From Lentisphaeria bacterium (lineage in GTDB: Bacteria > Verrucomicrobiota > Lentisphaeria > Oligosphaerales > Oligosphaeraceae), in the NCBI GenBank assembly GCA_016302725.1, contig JAEDNB010000087.1, positions 1 through 8,418 of the forward strand: a stretch of DNA of 8,418 nt, written 5' to 3'. The notes below the pieces were generated by a model that had not been told where the DNA came from, searched no databases, and saw only the letters and a program-made list of their open reading frames with translations. Position 1 is the first letter of the stretch; each line of letters begins with the position of its first letter. Both the position numbers and the translations under genes were made by a program. Of this stretch, positions 1 to 5,772 are shown piece by piece.

Positions 1-503
1 GAAAGGTGGGCATGATCTTCCAGAAGCCCACCCCCTTCCCCATGAGCGTCTTCGAAAACGTGGCCTATCCCCTCCGCCTCCATTTCCAGCTGAAGGAAAA
101 GGAAATCCGGGAACGGGTGGAAAAGGCCCTCCAGGGGGCCTCCCTCTGGGACGAAGTCAAGGACAAACTCCACAGCAGCGGACTGGCGCTCTCCGGAGGG
201 CAGCAGCAACGGCTCTGCATCGCCAGGACCATCGCGGCGGAGCCCGAGGTCCTTCTCATGGACGAACCCACCAGCGCCATCGACCCCGTCGCCACCCTCC
301 GCATCGAGGAGCTCATGAACCAGCTCCGGGCAAACTACACCATCGTCATCGTCACCCACAACATGCAACAGGCCGCCCGCATCAGCGACAACACGGCCTT
401 CTTCTACAAGGGACGCATCATCGAGGTCGGCCCCACCAAGGAAATCTTCACCAATCCCAAGGTGAAACAAACCGAAGACTACATCACGGGGAGGTTCTCC
501 TGA
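1..503 (+). CDS. pstB: Phosphate ABC transporter ATP-binding protein PstB, C-terminal part (5' end outside window)
   Basis: This is the ATPase of the high-affinity PstSCAB phosphate importer, which acts at the inner face of the cytoplasmic membrane. The reading frame is already open at base 3, so about the first third, including Walker A, lies outside the window. What remains is diagnostic: the Q-loop FQKPTPFP near the start, the ABC signature LSGGQQQRL (bases 189-215), Walker B VLLMDEP followed by TSAIDP, the switch histidine in IVTHNMQQAARISD, and the PstB-type tail FYKGRIIEVGPTKEIFTNP. The FQKPTPFPMS stretch and the AIDP D-loop separate PstB from other ABC ATPases. phoU follows after one base, the usual pst operon order. 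Regulation by a Pho-type system is expected for the family, but no promoter is in view. Confidence 0.96.
   Translation, partial: KVGMIFQKPTPFPMSVFENVAYPLRLHFQLKEKEIRERVEKALQGASLWDEVKDKLHSSGLALSGGQQQRLCIARTIAAEPEVLLMDEPTSAIDPVATLRIEELMNQLRANYTIVIVTHNMQQAARISDNTAFFYKGRIIEVGPTKEIFTNPKVKQTEDYITGRFS
488..494 (+). promoter_or_regulatory. Ribosome binding site of phoU
   Basis: GGGGAGG lies ten bases before the phoU ATG, inside the last codons of pstB. It supports the start at 505 and shows that this organism does use Shine-Dalgarno sequences, in contrast to the central operon. Confidence 0.6.
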
Positions 504-504
504 C

Positions 505-1194
505 ATGACCGCACATTTCATCTTCGCCCTGCGCATCCTCACGGAGATGCTGGACAAAAGCGCCATCAAGGCCCAGCAAGCCATCCTCCTGGCGGTGAAG
601 GCCGTCGCCGAGGCCAATGGGGAAATCGCCCAGAAGGTCATCGACGGGGACCGGGACCTGGACCTGGCCGAGGTGGCCATCGAGGAGGAGTGCCTCAAAA
701 TCCTCGCCCTCCACCAACCCGTGGCGGGGGACTTGAGGCGGGTTGTAACCATCCTGAAAATGAACTCCGAGCTGGAGCGGGTGGGGGACCTGGCCGTCAA
801 CATCGCCGACCGTGTCCAGGATTTGAAGCGCTTCCAGGACGCCCCCATCAACCGCCTGGATTTCACGGAGATGGCCCGGGAGGCCTGCAGCATGCTCAAG
901 CGGGCCATCGCCGCCTTCCACGACCAGGATGACGCCACCGCCCAGGAGGTCATCCGGCACGACGAGACCGTGGACGCCCTCCATCGGCAGAACTACGCCT
1001 TCGTCCGCGTGGACCTCCTGGCCACCCCGGACGCCGCCCCCTACTACATGGACTGCCTCACCATCTCCCGATGCCTGGAGCGCATCGCCGACATCGCCAC
1101 CAACATCGCCGAGGATGTCATCTACCTGGAAACCGGGGAAATCGTGCGGCATCAAAAAAACCCCGCCGCCCAGGCGGCCCCGGAGAACGGCTGA
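505..1194 (+). CDS. phoU: Phosphate transport system regulator PhoU
   Basis: PhoU is a cytoplasmic helical protein that links the Pst transporter to the PhoR-type sensor kinase and restrains phosphate uptake. The 229-residue product has the normal length and the two-fold internal repeat of the family. The first repeat holds EVAIEEECLKILALHQPVAGDLR (about residues 56-78, quoted here as EVAIEEECLKILALHQ plus PVAGDLR) and the metal-binding type motif ELERVGDLAVNIAD (89-102). The second holds LERIADIATNIAEDVIYL (191-208), where the usual ERIGDHATNIAED has Ala and Ile in place of Gly and His. The ATG sits one base after the pstB stop and is preceded by GGGGAGG, so the start is well supported and the two genes are translated as one unit. 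The last ten residues are Ala/Pro-rich and probably disordered. Confidence 0.96.
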   Translation: MTAHFIFALRILTEMLDKSAIKAQQAILLAVKAVAEANGEIAQKVIDGDRDLDLAEVAIEEECLKILALHQPVAGDLRRVVTILKMNSELERVGDLAVNIADRVQDLKRFQDAPINRLDFTEMAREACSMLKRAIAAFHDQDDATAQEVIRHDETVDALHRQNYAFVRVDLLATPDAAPYYMDCLTISRCLERIADIATNIAEDVIYLETGEIVRHQKNPAAQAAPENG

Positions 1195-1197
1195 GTC

Positions 1198-1240
1198 TTC
1201 CGGGAGCGGGGGAGCGGGGAGGCTTCCGCTGTTCCCGGAA
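1198..1240 (+). terminator. Hairpin just after phoU, possible weak terminator
   Basis: TTCCGGGA (1198-1205) is exactly complementary to TCCCGGAA (1233-1240), and further partial pairing is possible in the G-rich loop. It begins three bases after the phoU stop. There is no immediate T-run; the next T-rich bases (ATTATCTTATCC) start about eight bases later. It may end the pst transcript or only protect the 3' end of the message. Confidence 0.35.
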
Positions 1241-1265
1241 ACCAGGGATTATCTTATCCGTCCAT

Positions 1266-1295
1266 CCACCTCTCGGGGGGCCTTCCCGGAGGTGG
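1266..1295 (+). other. Leader hairpin upstream of the DUF3842 gene
   Basis: CCACCTC (1266-1272) pairs with GAGGTGG (1289-1295), and CGGG (1274-1277) with CCCG (1285-1288), leaving one bulged T and a seven-base loop. No T-run follows, so it is not an obvious terminator. It stands about 75 bases before the next start. A poor -10-like stretch (ATTATCTTATCC, 1248-1259) lies just upstream, but I could not match a -35 to it. Confidence 0.3.
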
Positions 1296-1350
1296 GGAAC
1301 CATCTACGGGCGGAGTCTTGGGAGGCCGTTTTCCCGCTTCGCCCCACTCC

Positions 1351-1356
1351 AGGAGG
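1351..1356 (+). promoter_or_regulatory. Ribosome binding site of the DUF3842 gene
   Basis: A perfect AGGAGG lies 12 bases before the ATG at 1369. The spacing is slightly long. It argues for the ATG at 1369 rather than the in-frame TTG at 1318. Confidence 0.55.
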
Positions 1357-1368
1357 CACGGAACGGAA

Positions 1369-1803
1369 ATGAGAATATTGGTCATTGACGCCCATGGGGG
1401 GGGAGTGGGCAAATTGCTGGTCTCCGCCCTGCGCAAGGCGCTGCCCCAGGCGGAGCTCCTGGCGGTGGGCACCAACACAACCGCCACGGAGGCCATGCAC
1501 AAGGCCGGCGCCACCGCCGCCGCCACTGGGGAGAACGCCGTGGTCGTGGGCTGCCGGAAGGCGGAGCTGATTGTGGGGCCCATGGGCATCGTCATCGCCG
1601 ACTCCCTCAATGGCGAAATCACCCCCAGGATGGCCCTGGCCGTGGCCCAGAGCGACGCCAGGAAAATCCTCATCCCCTTCCACCACTGCGACACCCTGGT
1701 GGTGGGCATTGCCGACTACAATATGGCCCGGCTGGTCCAGGAAGCCGTGGAATGCGCCAAAGCCGCCTGCCGCCCTGGGGAAACCCCCGGCCTCGACACC
1801 TGA
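1369..1803 (+). CDS. DUF3842-type conserved protein of unknown function
   Basis: The 144-residue product resembles the DUF3842 family, known mostly from anaerobic bacteria and without an assigned function. The N-terminus ILVIDAHGGGVGK (residues 3-15) is a beta strand followed by a glycine-rich loop like that of nucleotide-binding Rossmann folds; family members usually read DGQGGGIGK, so His9 replaces Gln. Further family-like blocks are GTNTTATEAMHKAGA (34-48), ATGENAVVVGCRKAELIVGP (52-71) and GIVIADSLNGEITPRMALAV (73-92). The C-terminus contains IPFHHCDTLVVGI (102-114), with His and Cys that could bind a metal. There is no signal peptide or membrane segment, so it should be cytoplasmic. The start is fixed by AGGAGG and by homology of MRILVID to family N-termini. 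It may form a single-gene unit after phoU. The family call is from memory of the motifs; the function is unknown. Confidence 0.85.
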   Translation: MRILVIDAHGGGVGKLLVSALRKALPQAELLAVGTNTTATEAMHKAGATAAATGENAVVVGCRKAELIVGPMGIVIADSLNGEITPRMALAVAQSDARKILIPFHHCDTLVVGIADYNMARLVQEAVECAKAACRPGETPGLDT

Positions 1804-1818
1804 AACCGGACTTTTTGG

Positions 1819-1838
1819 GCCTCCCGCCGCCGGGAGGC
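1819..1838 (+). other. Perfect 8-bp stem-loop after the DUF3842 gene
   Basis: GCCTCCCG (1819-1826) and CGGGAGGC (1831-1838) form a perfect stem with a CCGC loop, 15 bases after the stop codon. The T-run CTTTTT lies before the stem and not after it, so it does not fit an intrinsic terminator on either strand. It may stabilise the 3' end of the message or mark the upstream edge of the next promoter. Confidence 0.35.
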
Positions 1839-1851
1839 GCCGGGGCATCGC

Positions 1852-1857
1852 TATAGT
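1852..1857 (+). promoter_or_regulatory. Candidate -10 box for the transporter operon
   Basis: TATAGT differs from the sigma-70 TATAAT consensus at one base and is an A/T island in very GC-rich sequence. A transcript starting about seven bases downstream (near 1864) would begin just before the structured leader and run about 310 bases to the first start codon. No convincing -35 is present 16-18 bases upstream (GCCGGG), so support is limited. The same TATAGTA string occurs before the secreted-protein gene at 6408. Confidence 0.35.
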
Positions 1858-1864
1858 ACCGCCA

Positions 1865-2042
1865 TTCGCGCCCGATGCCGCCCCCTTCCGCGGAAGGGGG
1901 AAATGTGGCGGCATTCCGGGAGCCCCCCCGCCGCCAGGAAGGCGCGGGGACCGCTGGAGGAACCGGCGGAACACCCCTCTGAAGAGCCCGTCCCCACCCT
2001 ATTGTCTTGCCTTGGACGCAGCCAGGAAGGCGCGTCCTGCCT
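1865..2042 (+). ncRNA. Structured leader, candidate divergent cobalamin riboswitch
   Basis: The region has several elements in the order of the cobalamin riboswitch consensus, as I remember it. A hairpin ends in GGGGGAAA (1896-1903; consensus AGGGAA after P3). A short stem AATG/CATT (1902-1905 with 1911-1914) follows, then GGAGC...CCCGC (1919-1931). A C-rich/G-rich pair CCCCGC...GCGGGG brackets 1926-1949, and CCGCTGG..CCGGCGGAA (1951-1970) resembles CCACTG...GGGAAGG. The 3' end has AGCCAGGA (2020-2027) and CCTGCC (2036-2041), as in the B12 box AGYCAGGAgACCTGCC, but with a longer spacer. About 175 bases is a normal aptamer length. A terminator follows, and the genes downstream encode a BtuCDF-class importer, which fits. 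Against it: the conserved GGTG and ACTGT blocks are poorly matched and no clear GGCAGG partner for the 3' box is seen. It could instead be another structured leader. Confidence 0.5.
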
Positions 2043-2067
2043 ATTCCGGGCCCTTCCTTCCCCAGAC

Positions 2068-2089
2068 ACGCTCCCCTTGGGAGCGTTTT
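2068..2089 (+). terminator. Intrinsic terminator in the leader of the transporter operon
   Basis: ACGCTCCC (2068-2075) and GGGAGCGT (2079-2086) form an 8-bp stem with a CTT loop, and the stem runs into TTTT (2086-2089). It sits 26 bases after the B12-box-like sequence and 82 bases before the first start codon, where a riboswitch expression platform would be. The T-run is short, so premature termination may be only partial, as attenuation requires. No promoter is seen between it and the gene, so it cannot simply be the end of the preceding transcription unit if the operon starts near 1864. Confidence 0.6.
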
Positions 2090-2171
2090 GCGGACCGCCG
2101 ACGATGGGAGCCCCTGGAGTAGCCTTCCCCGTCGACCACGCCAGAAGGCCGTCCACCCTCTTCCCGCCCCC

Positions 2172-2909
2172 ATGCGAAAATCCCTTCCCTTCACCCTTAT
2201 CGAACTCCTGGTGGTCATCGCCATCATCGCCATCCTGGCGGCCATGCTCCTTCCCGCCCTCTCCAGCGCCCGGGAAAAGGCGCGGAACACGGGATGCCTC
2301 TCCAATATGCGACAGCTCTCCCTGGCCTTCCTGATGTACAGCCAGGACTACGACGATTTCCTCCCCTGCCTGGACAATGTGGGCAGCGGCAGCCAGAACA
2401 GTTACGGACAGGCCGTCACCCCAAAGAATTGGCTGGACGACATTGTGAGCCGCTACCTGGGGAGCAACCAGGCCTCCGCCAACCCCTCCAAGGTCCTCTT
2501 CTGCCCCGATGAACCCCAGTTGGAGGACATCACCACCAACTTCGGACTGAACTATCTCATCGCCTCCGCCGGCCAGGGAGCCCTGAAGGCCACCTCCTTC
2601 CAGGCCCCCGCCCTCACCGCCATGCTGGTGGAAAACAGCGGGCACCTCTGCTACTACTGCAACGTGGTCAACCCCGAGGGAAGGCACCTCACAGGCCCCT
2701 CCTACGGAAACAACCGGGCCGCCCTCTTCCGGCACCGGAAGGGCACCCTCTGCGACGTGGCGTTCCTGGATGGCCATGTCGTCCCCCGGGAGCGCCTCCA
2801 GGTCCCCTGCCGGGAATCCTATCCCGCCGCCGAGGAGGCGGTCCTCCGCAACACCTGGTTCAACCAGGGGAAAGTCCAGGACACCCTGGAGACCATCGAC
2901 TCCCTCTGA
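2172..2909 (+). CDS. Prepilin-like secreted protein with type IV pilin N-terminal methylation domain and H...DGH motif
   Basis: The 245-residue product starts with a short basic leader (MRKSLP), then FTLIELLVVIAIIAILA, the class III signal and hydrophobic helix of type IV pilins and pseudopilins. The conserved Glu at mature position 5 (Glu11) is present; the residue before the cut, normally Gly, is Pro6. AREKAR..GCLSNMRQL (33-49) follows, as in the prepilin-like families of Lentisphaerota and Planctomycetes. The C-terminal domain ends with FRHRKGTLCDVAFLDGH (about 187-202), the H...DGH signature of these families. Seven cysteines lie outside the helix. It should be anchored in the inner membrane with the body outside. 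Their roles are largely unknown. Here it is the first gene after the leader RNA, 24 bases before the permease, so it is probably co-regulated with the importer. There is no Shine-Dalgarno; the ATG follows CCCCC. The start is fixed by the motif; an in-frame ATG at 2007 would lie inside the leader RNA. Confidence 0.9.
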   Translation: MRKSLPFTLIELLVVIAIIAILAAMLLPALSSAREKARNTGCLSNMRQLSLAFLMYSQDYDDFLPCLDNVGSGSQNSYGQAVTPKNWLDDIVSRYLGSNQASANPSKVLFCPDEPQLEDITTNFGLNYLIASAGQGALKATSFQAPALTAMLVENSGHLCYYCNVVNPEGRHLTGPSYGNNRAALFRHRKGTLCDVAFLDGHVVPRERLQVPCRESYPAAEEAVLRNTWFNQGKVQDTLETIDSL

Positions 2910-2933
2910 CGCCCGCCGCCCCAGGCCTCCCCC

Positions 2934-3923
2934 ATGTCCGACGCCCCTCCCTCCGCCCCCTTTCCCAAGGGGCTTCTCCTGGCCATGCTCCTCCTTTCCC
3001 TGGCGGACCTGTGCACAGGCGCCATGGGCTTCTCCCTCCTGGGGGAATCCGGGGAGGTCACCCGGCAGGTCATCCTCCGCCTGCGCCTTCCCCGGGTGCT
3101 GGGGGCCATCCTGGGCGGGGGCTCCCTGGCCTTGGCCGGGCTCCTGATGCAGGGGGTGCTGCGAAATCCCCTGGCCGCCCCCGCCACCCTGGGACTGAAC
3201 CAGGCCGCCGCCCTGGGAGCCAATTTCTGCCTCATTCTCCTGCCCGGCCTCTCCCGGCTCCCCGGCGCCACCGCCCTGTGCGCCTTTGCCGCCACCCTCC
3301 TGGCCGCCCTCCTGATGTCCCTGGTGGCGCAACGGGGAGGGCTCTCCCCGGAATCCGTGGTGCTGGCAGGCATGGCCACCGGCGCCCTGGCCCTCTCCGC
3401 CACAACCCTCGTCCAGTGCTTCGCCCAGGACACCCAGCTGGCCGCCGCCCTCTTCTGGACCTTCGGGGACCTGGGCCGAATCACCCTCCCCCAGTGCCTC
3501 CTCCTCCTGCCCCCCGCCACCCTGGCCGCCCTCCTCCTGCACCGGGGAAAATGGCCCCTGCTGGCCCTGGAGGGCAGCGATCTGCTGGCTGCCTCCCTGG
3601 GCATCCCCTACCAGCGCCTCCGCCTGGGCGCCCTGGCCGTCGCCGCCCTGGTCACCGCCGTGAATGTCTCCCTGATGGGCGTCGTCGGCTTCCTGGGGCT
3701 CCTGGGGCCCCATCTCTCCCGTGCCCTGGGCAAAGGGATGCGCCAGGGCCTTCCCCTGCGCACCTTCCTGACCGGGGGAAACCTGCTCCTGCTGGCGGAC
3801 CTCCTCTCCCGGCTCCTGGGACGGGGAATCCTCCTTCCCGTAGGCGCCCTCACCGCCCTCATGGGCGCCCCCTTCTTCCTGTGGCTTCTCCTGCGCCGAC
3901 GCCCCCACTCCCCATGGCCCTGA
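2934..3923 (+). CDS. FecCD-family ABC transporter permease (BtuC-like; corrinoid, heme or siderophore)
   Basis: The 329-residue polytopic membrane protein forms the channel of a type II ABC importer. Family marks are RLPRVL (51-56), MQGVLRNPLAAPATLG (72-87), FWTFGDLGR (174-182), GVVGFLGLLGPHLSR (249-263, the cytoplasmic coupling segment that meets the ATPase) and PVGALTALMGAPFFLWLL (302-319). Length and number of hydrophobic segments (about nine to ten) match BtuC/FecD. The sequence alone does not tell B12 from iron-siderophore or heme cargo; the possible cobalamin riboswitch upstream favours a corrinoid. It overlaps the ATPase gene by ten bases, which suggests translational coupling. The start ATG follows CCCCC with no Shine-Dalgarno; its position agrees with the usual N-terminus, but a later start cannot be excluded. 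The basic tail RRRPHSPWP is cytoplasmic. Confidence 0.93.
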   Translation: MSDAPPSAPFPKGLLLAMLLLSLADLCTGAMGFSLLGESGEVTRQVILRLRLPRVLGAILGGGSLALAGLLMQGVLRNPLAAPATLGLNQAAALGANFCLILLPGLSRLPGATALCAFAATLLAALLMSLVAQRGGLSPESVVLAGMATGALALSATTLVQCFAQDTQLAAALFWTFGDLGRITLPQCLLLLPPATLAALLLHRGKWPLLALEGSDLLAASLGIPYQRLRLGALAVAALVTAVNVSLMGVVGFLGLLGPHLSRALGKGMRQGLPLRTFLTGGNLLLLADLLSRLLGRGILLPVGALTALMGAPFFLWLLLRRRPHSPWP

Positions 3924-4678
3924 CCGCCCGCGATCTCCATTTCGCCTATCCCAACGGACAGGAAATCCTCCGGGGGCTCTCCCTGCGCCTGGCCCCAGGC
4001 ACGTGCCTGGCCATCCTGGGGGAAAATGGCTCCGGAAAATCCACTCTCCTGAAAGCCCTGGCAGGGCTCCTCCCCACTCCCCCGGGGGCACTCCAACTGG
4101 ACGGCACCCCCCTCGACACCCTGCCCCCAAGGATTCGGGCACGGCATGTGGCCTTCGTCCCCCAATCCCCCTCCCTCCCCGACTGCACCACCCTGGAGGC
4201 CGTCCTCCTGGGGCGCATCCCCCATCTCCAGGGAGAGCCCACCCCCGCAGACCTGGCCCTGGCCCGGGACCTCCTCCGGCAAATGAAACTGGAGGAAAAG
4301 GCCCTTCGCCCCCTCGACACCCTCTCCGGGGGAGAACAGCAACGGGCGGCCCTGGCACAGGCCCTGGCGCAACAGCCTCGAGTCCTCCTCCTGGACGAAC
4401 CCACCAGCAACCTGGACCTCCGGGCACAACGGGAAATCCTCTCCCTACTGCAGGAACTCCTCCAGCAGGGAAAGACGGCCATCGCCCTGGCCATCCACGA
4501 TGTGAATCTCGCCCAAGCCATCGCCACCGAATTCCTCCTCCTCAAGGAGGGAAAGGCCCTGGCACAAGGGACTCCCCGGGAAACCCTGACCCCCGCCCTC
4601 CTCTCCCGCCTCTATGGCGTCCCCGTGCAACGCCTCACCCTCCCCGGCTCCCCCACGGCCCACTTCCTCTTCGGCTGA
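3914..4678 (+). CDS. ABC transporter ATP-binding protein of the FecE/BtuD class
   Basis: The 254-residue ATPase powers the adjacent permease. It has Walker A GENGSGKST (36-44), the Q-loop in VAFVPQSPSLPDCTTLEAVL (Gln84), signature LSGGEQQR (137-144), Walker B VLLLDEP (157-163) with D-loop SNLDL, and the switch His195 in AIHDVNLA. The VPQ..S..D.TTLEAVLLGR pattern and the DVNLA histidine loop are typical of iron-complex and cobalamin importers. The ATG at 3914 overlaps the end of the permease gene by ten bases and gives the normal MxLTARDLHFAYPNG start; longer open sequence upstream is only a shadow of the permease gene. There is no visible Shine-Dalgarno (CTCCCC before ATG). The lipoprotein gene follows after five bases. 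Confidence 0.95.
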   Translation: MALTARDLHFAYPNGQEILRGLSLRLAPGTCLAILGENGSGKSTLLKALAGLLPTPPGALQLDGTPLDTLPPRIRARHVAFVPQSPSLPDCTTLEAVLLGRIPHLQGEPTPADLALARDLLRQMKLEEKALRPLDTLSGGEQQRAALAQALAQQPRVLLLDEPTSNLDLRAQREILSLLQELLQQGKTAIALAIHDVNLAQAIATEFLLLKEGKALAQGTPRETLTPALLSRLYGVPVQRLTLPGSPTAHFLFG

Positions 4679-4683
4679 CCCCC

Positions 4684-5766
4684 ATGCGCCCCCTGCCTGC
4701 CCTCCTCCCCTTCCTTTCCCTCCTCCTTCTGCTAAACGCCTGCACACCCCCTCCCCACAACCCCAACGGCACAAAGACCCTCCAGGATACCCTGGGACGA
4801 CAGGTCCAGGTGCCGGCAAAGGTGCAGCGGGCGGTCTGCATCGGCGCAGGGGCGCTCCGCCTCTTCTGCTACATCGGCACCCCGGAGACCCTCTGCGGCG
4901 TGGAAGCCTGCGAAAAGGGCTTTCTCTTCTCCCGACGCCCCTACCAGGAGGCCCACCAGGAACTCTTCCAAAGCCTCCCCGTCATCGGCACAGGCGGCCC
5001 CTCCGGCACCATCGACCCGGAAGCCCTCCTCGCACAACGCCCGGATGTCATCTTCTCCACCTTCTATTCCTCCCCAGGGGAGATGGAAAAACTCCAGCGG
5101 GACACCGGCATCCCCGTGGTGGTCCTCCACTATGGGGACAAGGAGGCCTTCGACCCCATGGTGGAGACTTCCCTGGAGATACTGGGAAAGGCGCTGGACC
5201 AGGAGGAGCGGGCCCGGGAGGTGGTCTCCTTCATCCGCGCCCTGAAGGCCGAACTCCACGACCGCACCGCTGACCTCACCCCCGAGGAACGCCCCAGGGT
5301 CTACCTGGGATGCCACTCCCATTTCGGAATCCAGGGCCTGGGAAGCTCCATGGCGGGTTACTCCCTCTTCCAGGCCATCCACGCAAACAATGTCCTGGAC
5401 ACAGGCAACCAGGAGGGTTACCAGAAACGGGAACTGGAAGAGCTCCTGGCACTCAACCCGCAGGTCGTCTTCCTGGACCAGGGAGGACTCCCCCTCTTCC
5501 TCCAGGAATACCGCCAAAACGCCAGCCTCATCTCCCAAATGGAGGCCTTCCGCACCGGAAACGTCCACCTTGTCATGCCCTACAATGCCTACTACACCAA
5601 CCTGGAAATCGCCTATCTGGACGCCTTCCTCATGGGCAAAATCCTCTACCCCCAGCGCTTCCAGGACGTGAACCTGGAAGAACGGGGGAAGGATATCTTC
5701 CGCTTCCTCCTCCAAAAGGAGGGAGTGGAAATCCCCTGGCCCCCCAGGGAACTCCCACTCCCCTGA
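4684..5766 (+). CDS. Lipoprotein substrate-binding protein of the BtuF/FecB class
   Basis: The 360-residue product should be exported and lipid-anchored: a hydrophobic signal (residues 4-17) ends in the lipobox LNAC with Cys20 as the modified residue, followed by a Pro/Asn linker. The mature part begins with DTLGRQVQVPAKVQRAVCIGAGALRLFCYIG (about 35-65; the DxxGRxVxVP..V.R start is the mark of helical-backbone binding proteins, COG0614). DPEALLAQRPDVIFSTFYSS (about 108-127) and TGIPVVVLHYGDKEAFD belong to the first lobe, then a long helix, then the second lobe with RVYLGCHSHFGIQGLGSSMAG and LLALNPQVVFLD. The GAGALRL version is common in anaerobes' iron/corrinoid transporters. With the permease and ATPase it makes a complete importer. 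Cargo is not decided by the sequence. No outer-membrane TonB-dependent receptor is in the window. There is no Shine-Dalgarno before the start (GACCCC-ATG). Confidence 0.92.
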   Translation: MRPLPALLPFLSLLLLLNACTPPPHNPNGTKTLQDTLGRQVQVPAKVQRAVCIGAGALRLFCYIGTPETLCGVEACEKGFLFSRRPYQEAHQELFQSLPVIGTGGPSGTIDPEALLAQRPDVIFSTFYSSPGEMEKLQRDTGIPVVVLHYGDKEAFDPMVETSLEILGKALDQEERAREVVSFIRALKAELHDRTADLTPEERPRVYLGCHSHFGIQGLGSSMAGYSLFQAIHANNVLDTGNQEGYQKRELEELLALNPQVVFLDQGGLPLFLQEYRQNASLISQMEAFRTGNVHLVMPYNAYYTNLEIAYLDAFLMGKILYPQRFQDVNLEERGKDIFRFLLQKEGVEIPWPPRELPLP

Positions 5767-5772
5767 ACCGCA

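Noticed and set aside
484..1155. 223-codon - strand frame opposite phoU
   Set aside because: It is fully antisense to a clear phoU and shows no family motif.
1318..1368. TTG start for the DUF3842 gene
   Set aside because: AGGAGG before 1369 and the family N-terminus MRILVID favour the ATG.
1812..1838. T-run plus stem-loop as a terminator after the DUF3842 gene
   Set aside because: The T-run precedes the stem on the + strand and reads as A-run after the stem on the - strand.
2007..2171. Longer start for the prepilin-like gene
   Set aside because: It would translate the leader RNA and terminator, and would put 55 residues before a class III signal that must be close to the N-terminus.
3011..3913. 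Upstream extension of the ATPase frame to 3011
   Set aside because: The extra 301 codons give Pro/Gly/Arg-rich shadow sequence inside the permease gene; the ABC domain starts normally at 3914.
1851..4427. 858-codon open frame on the - strand
   Set aside because: It lies antisense to four well-recognised genes and the leader, and its translation is low-complexity Gly/Gln/Glu-rich sequence caused by the C-rich coding strand.
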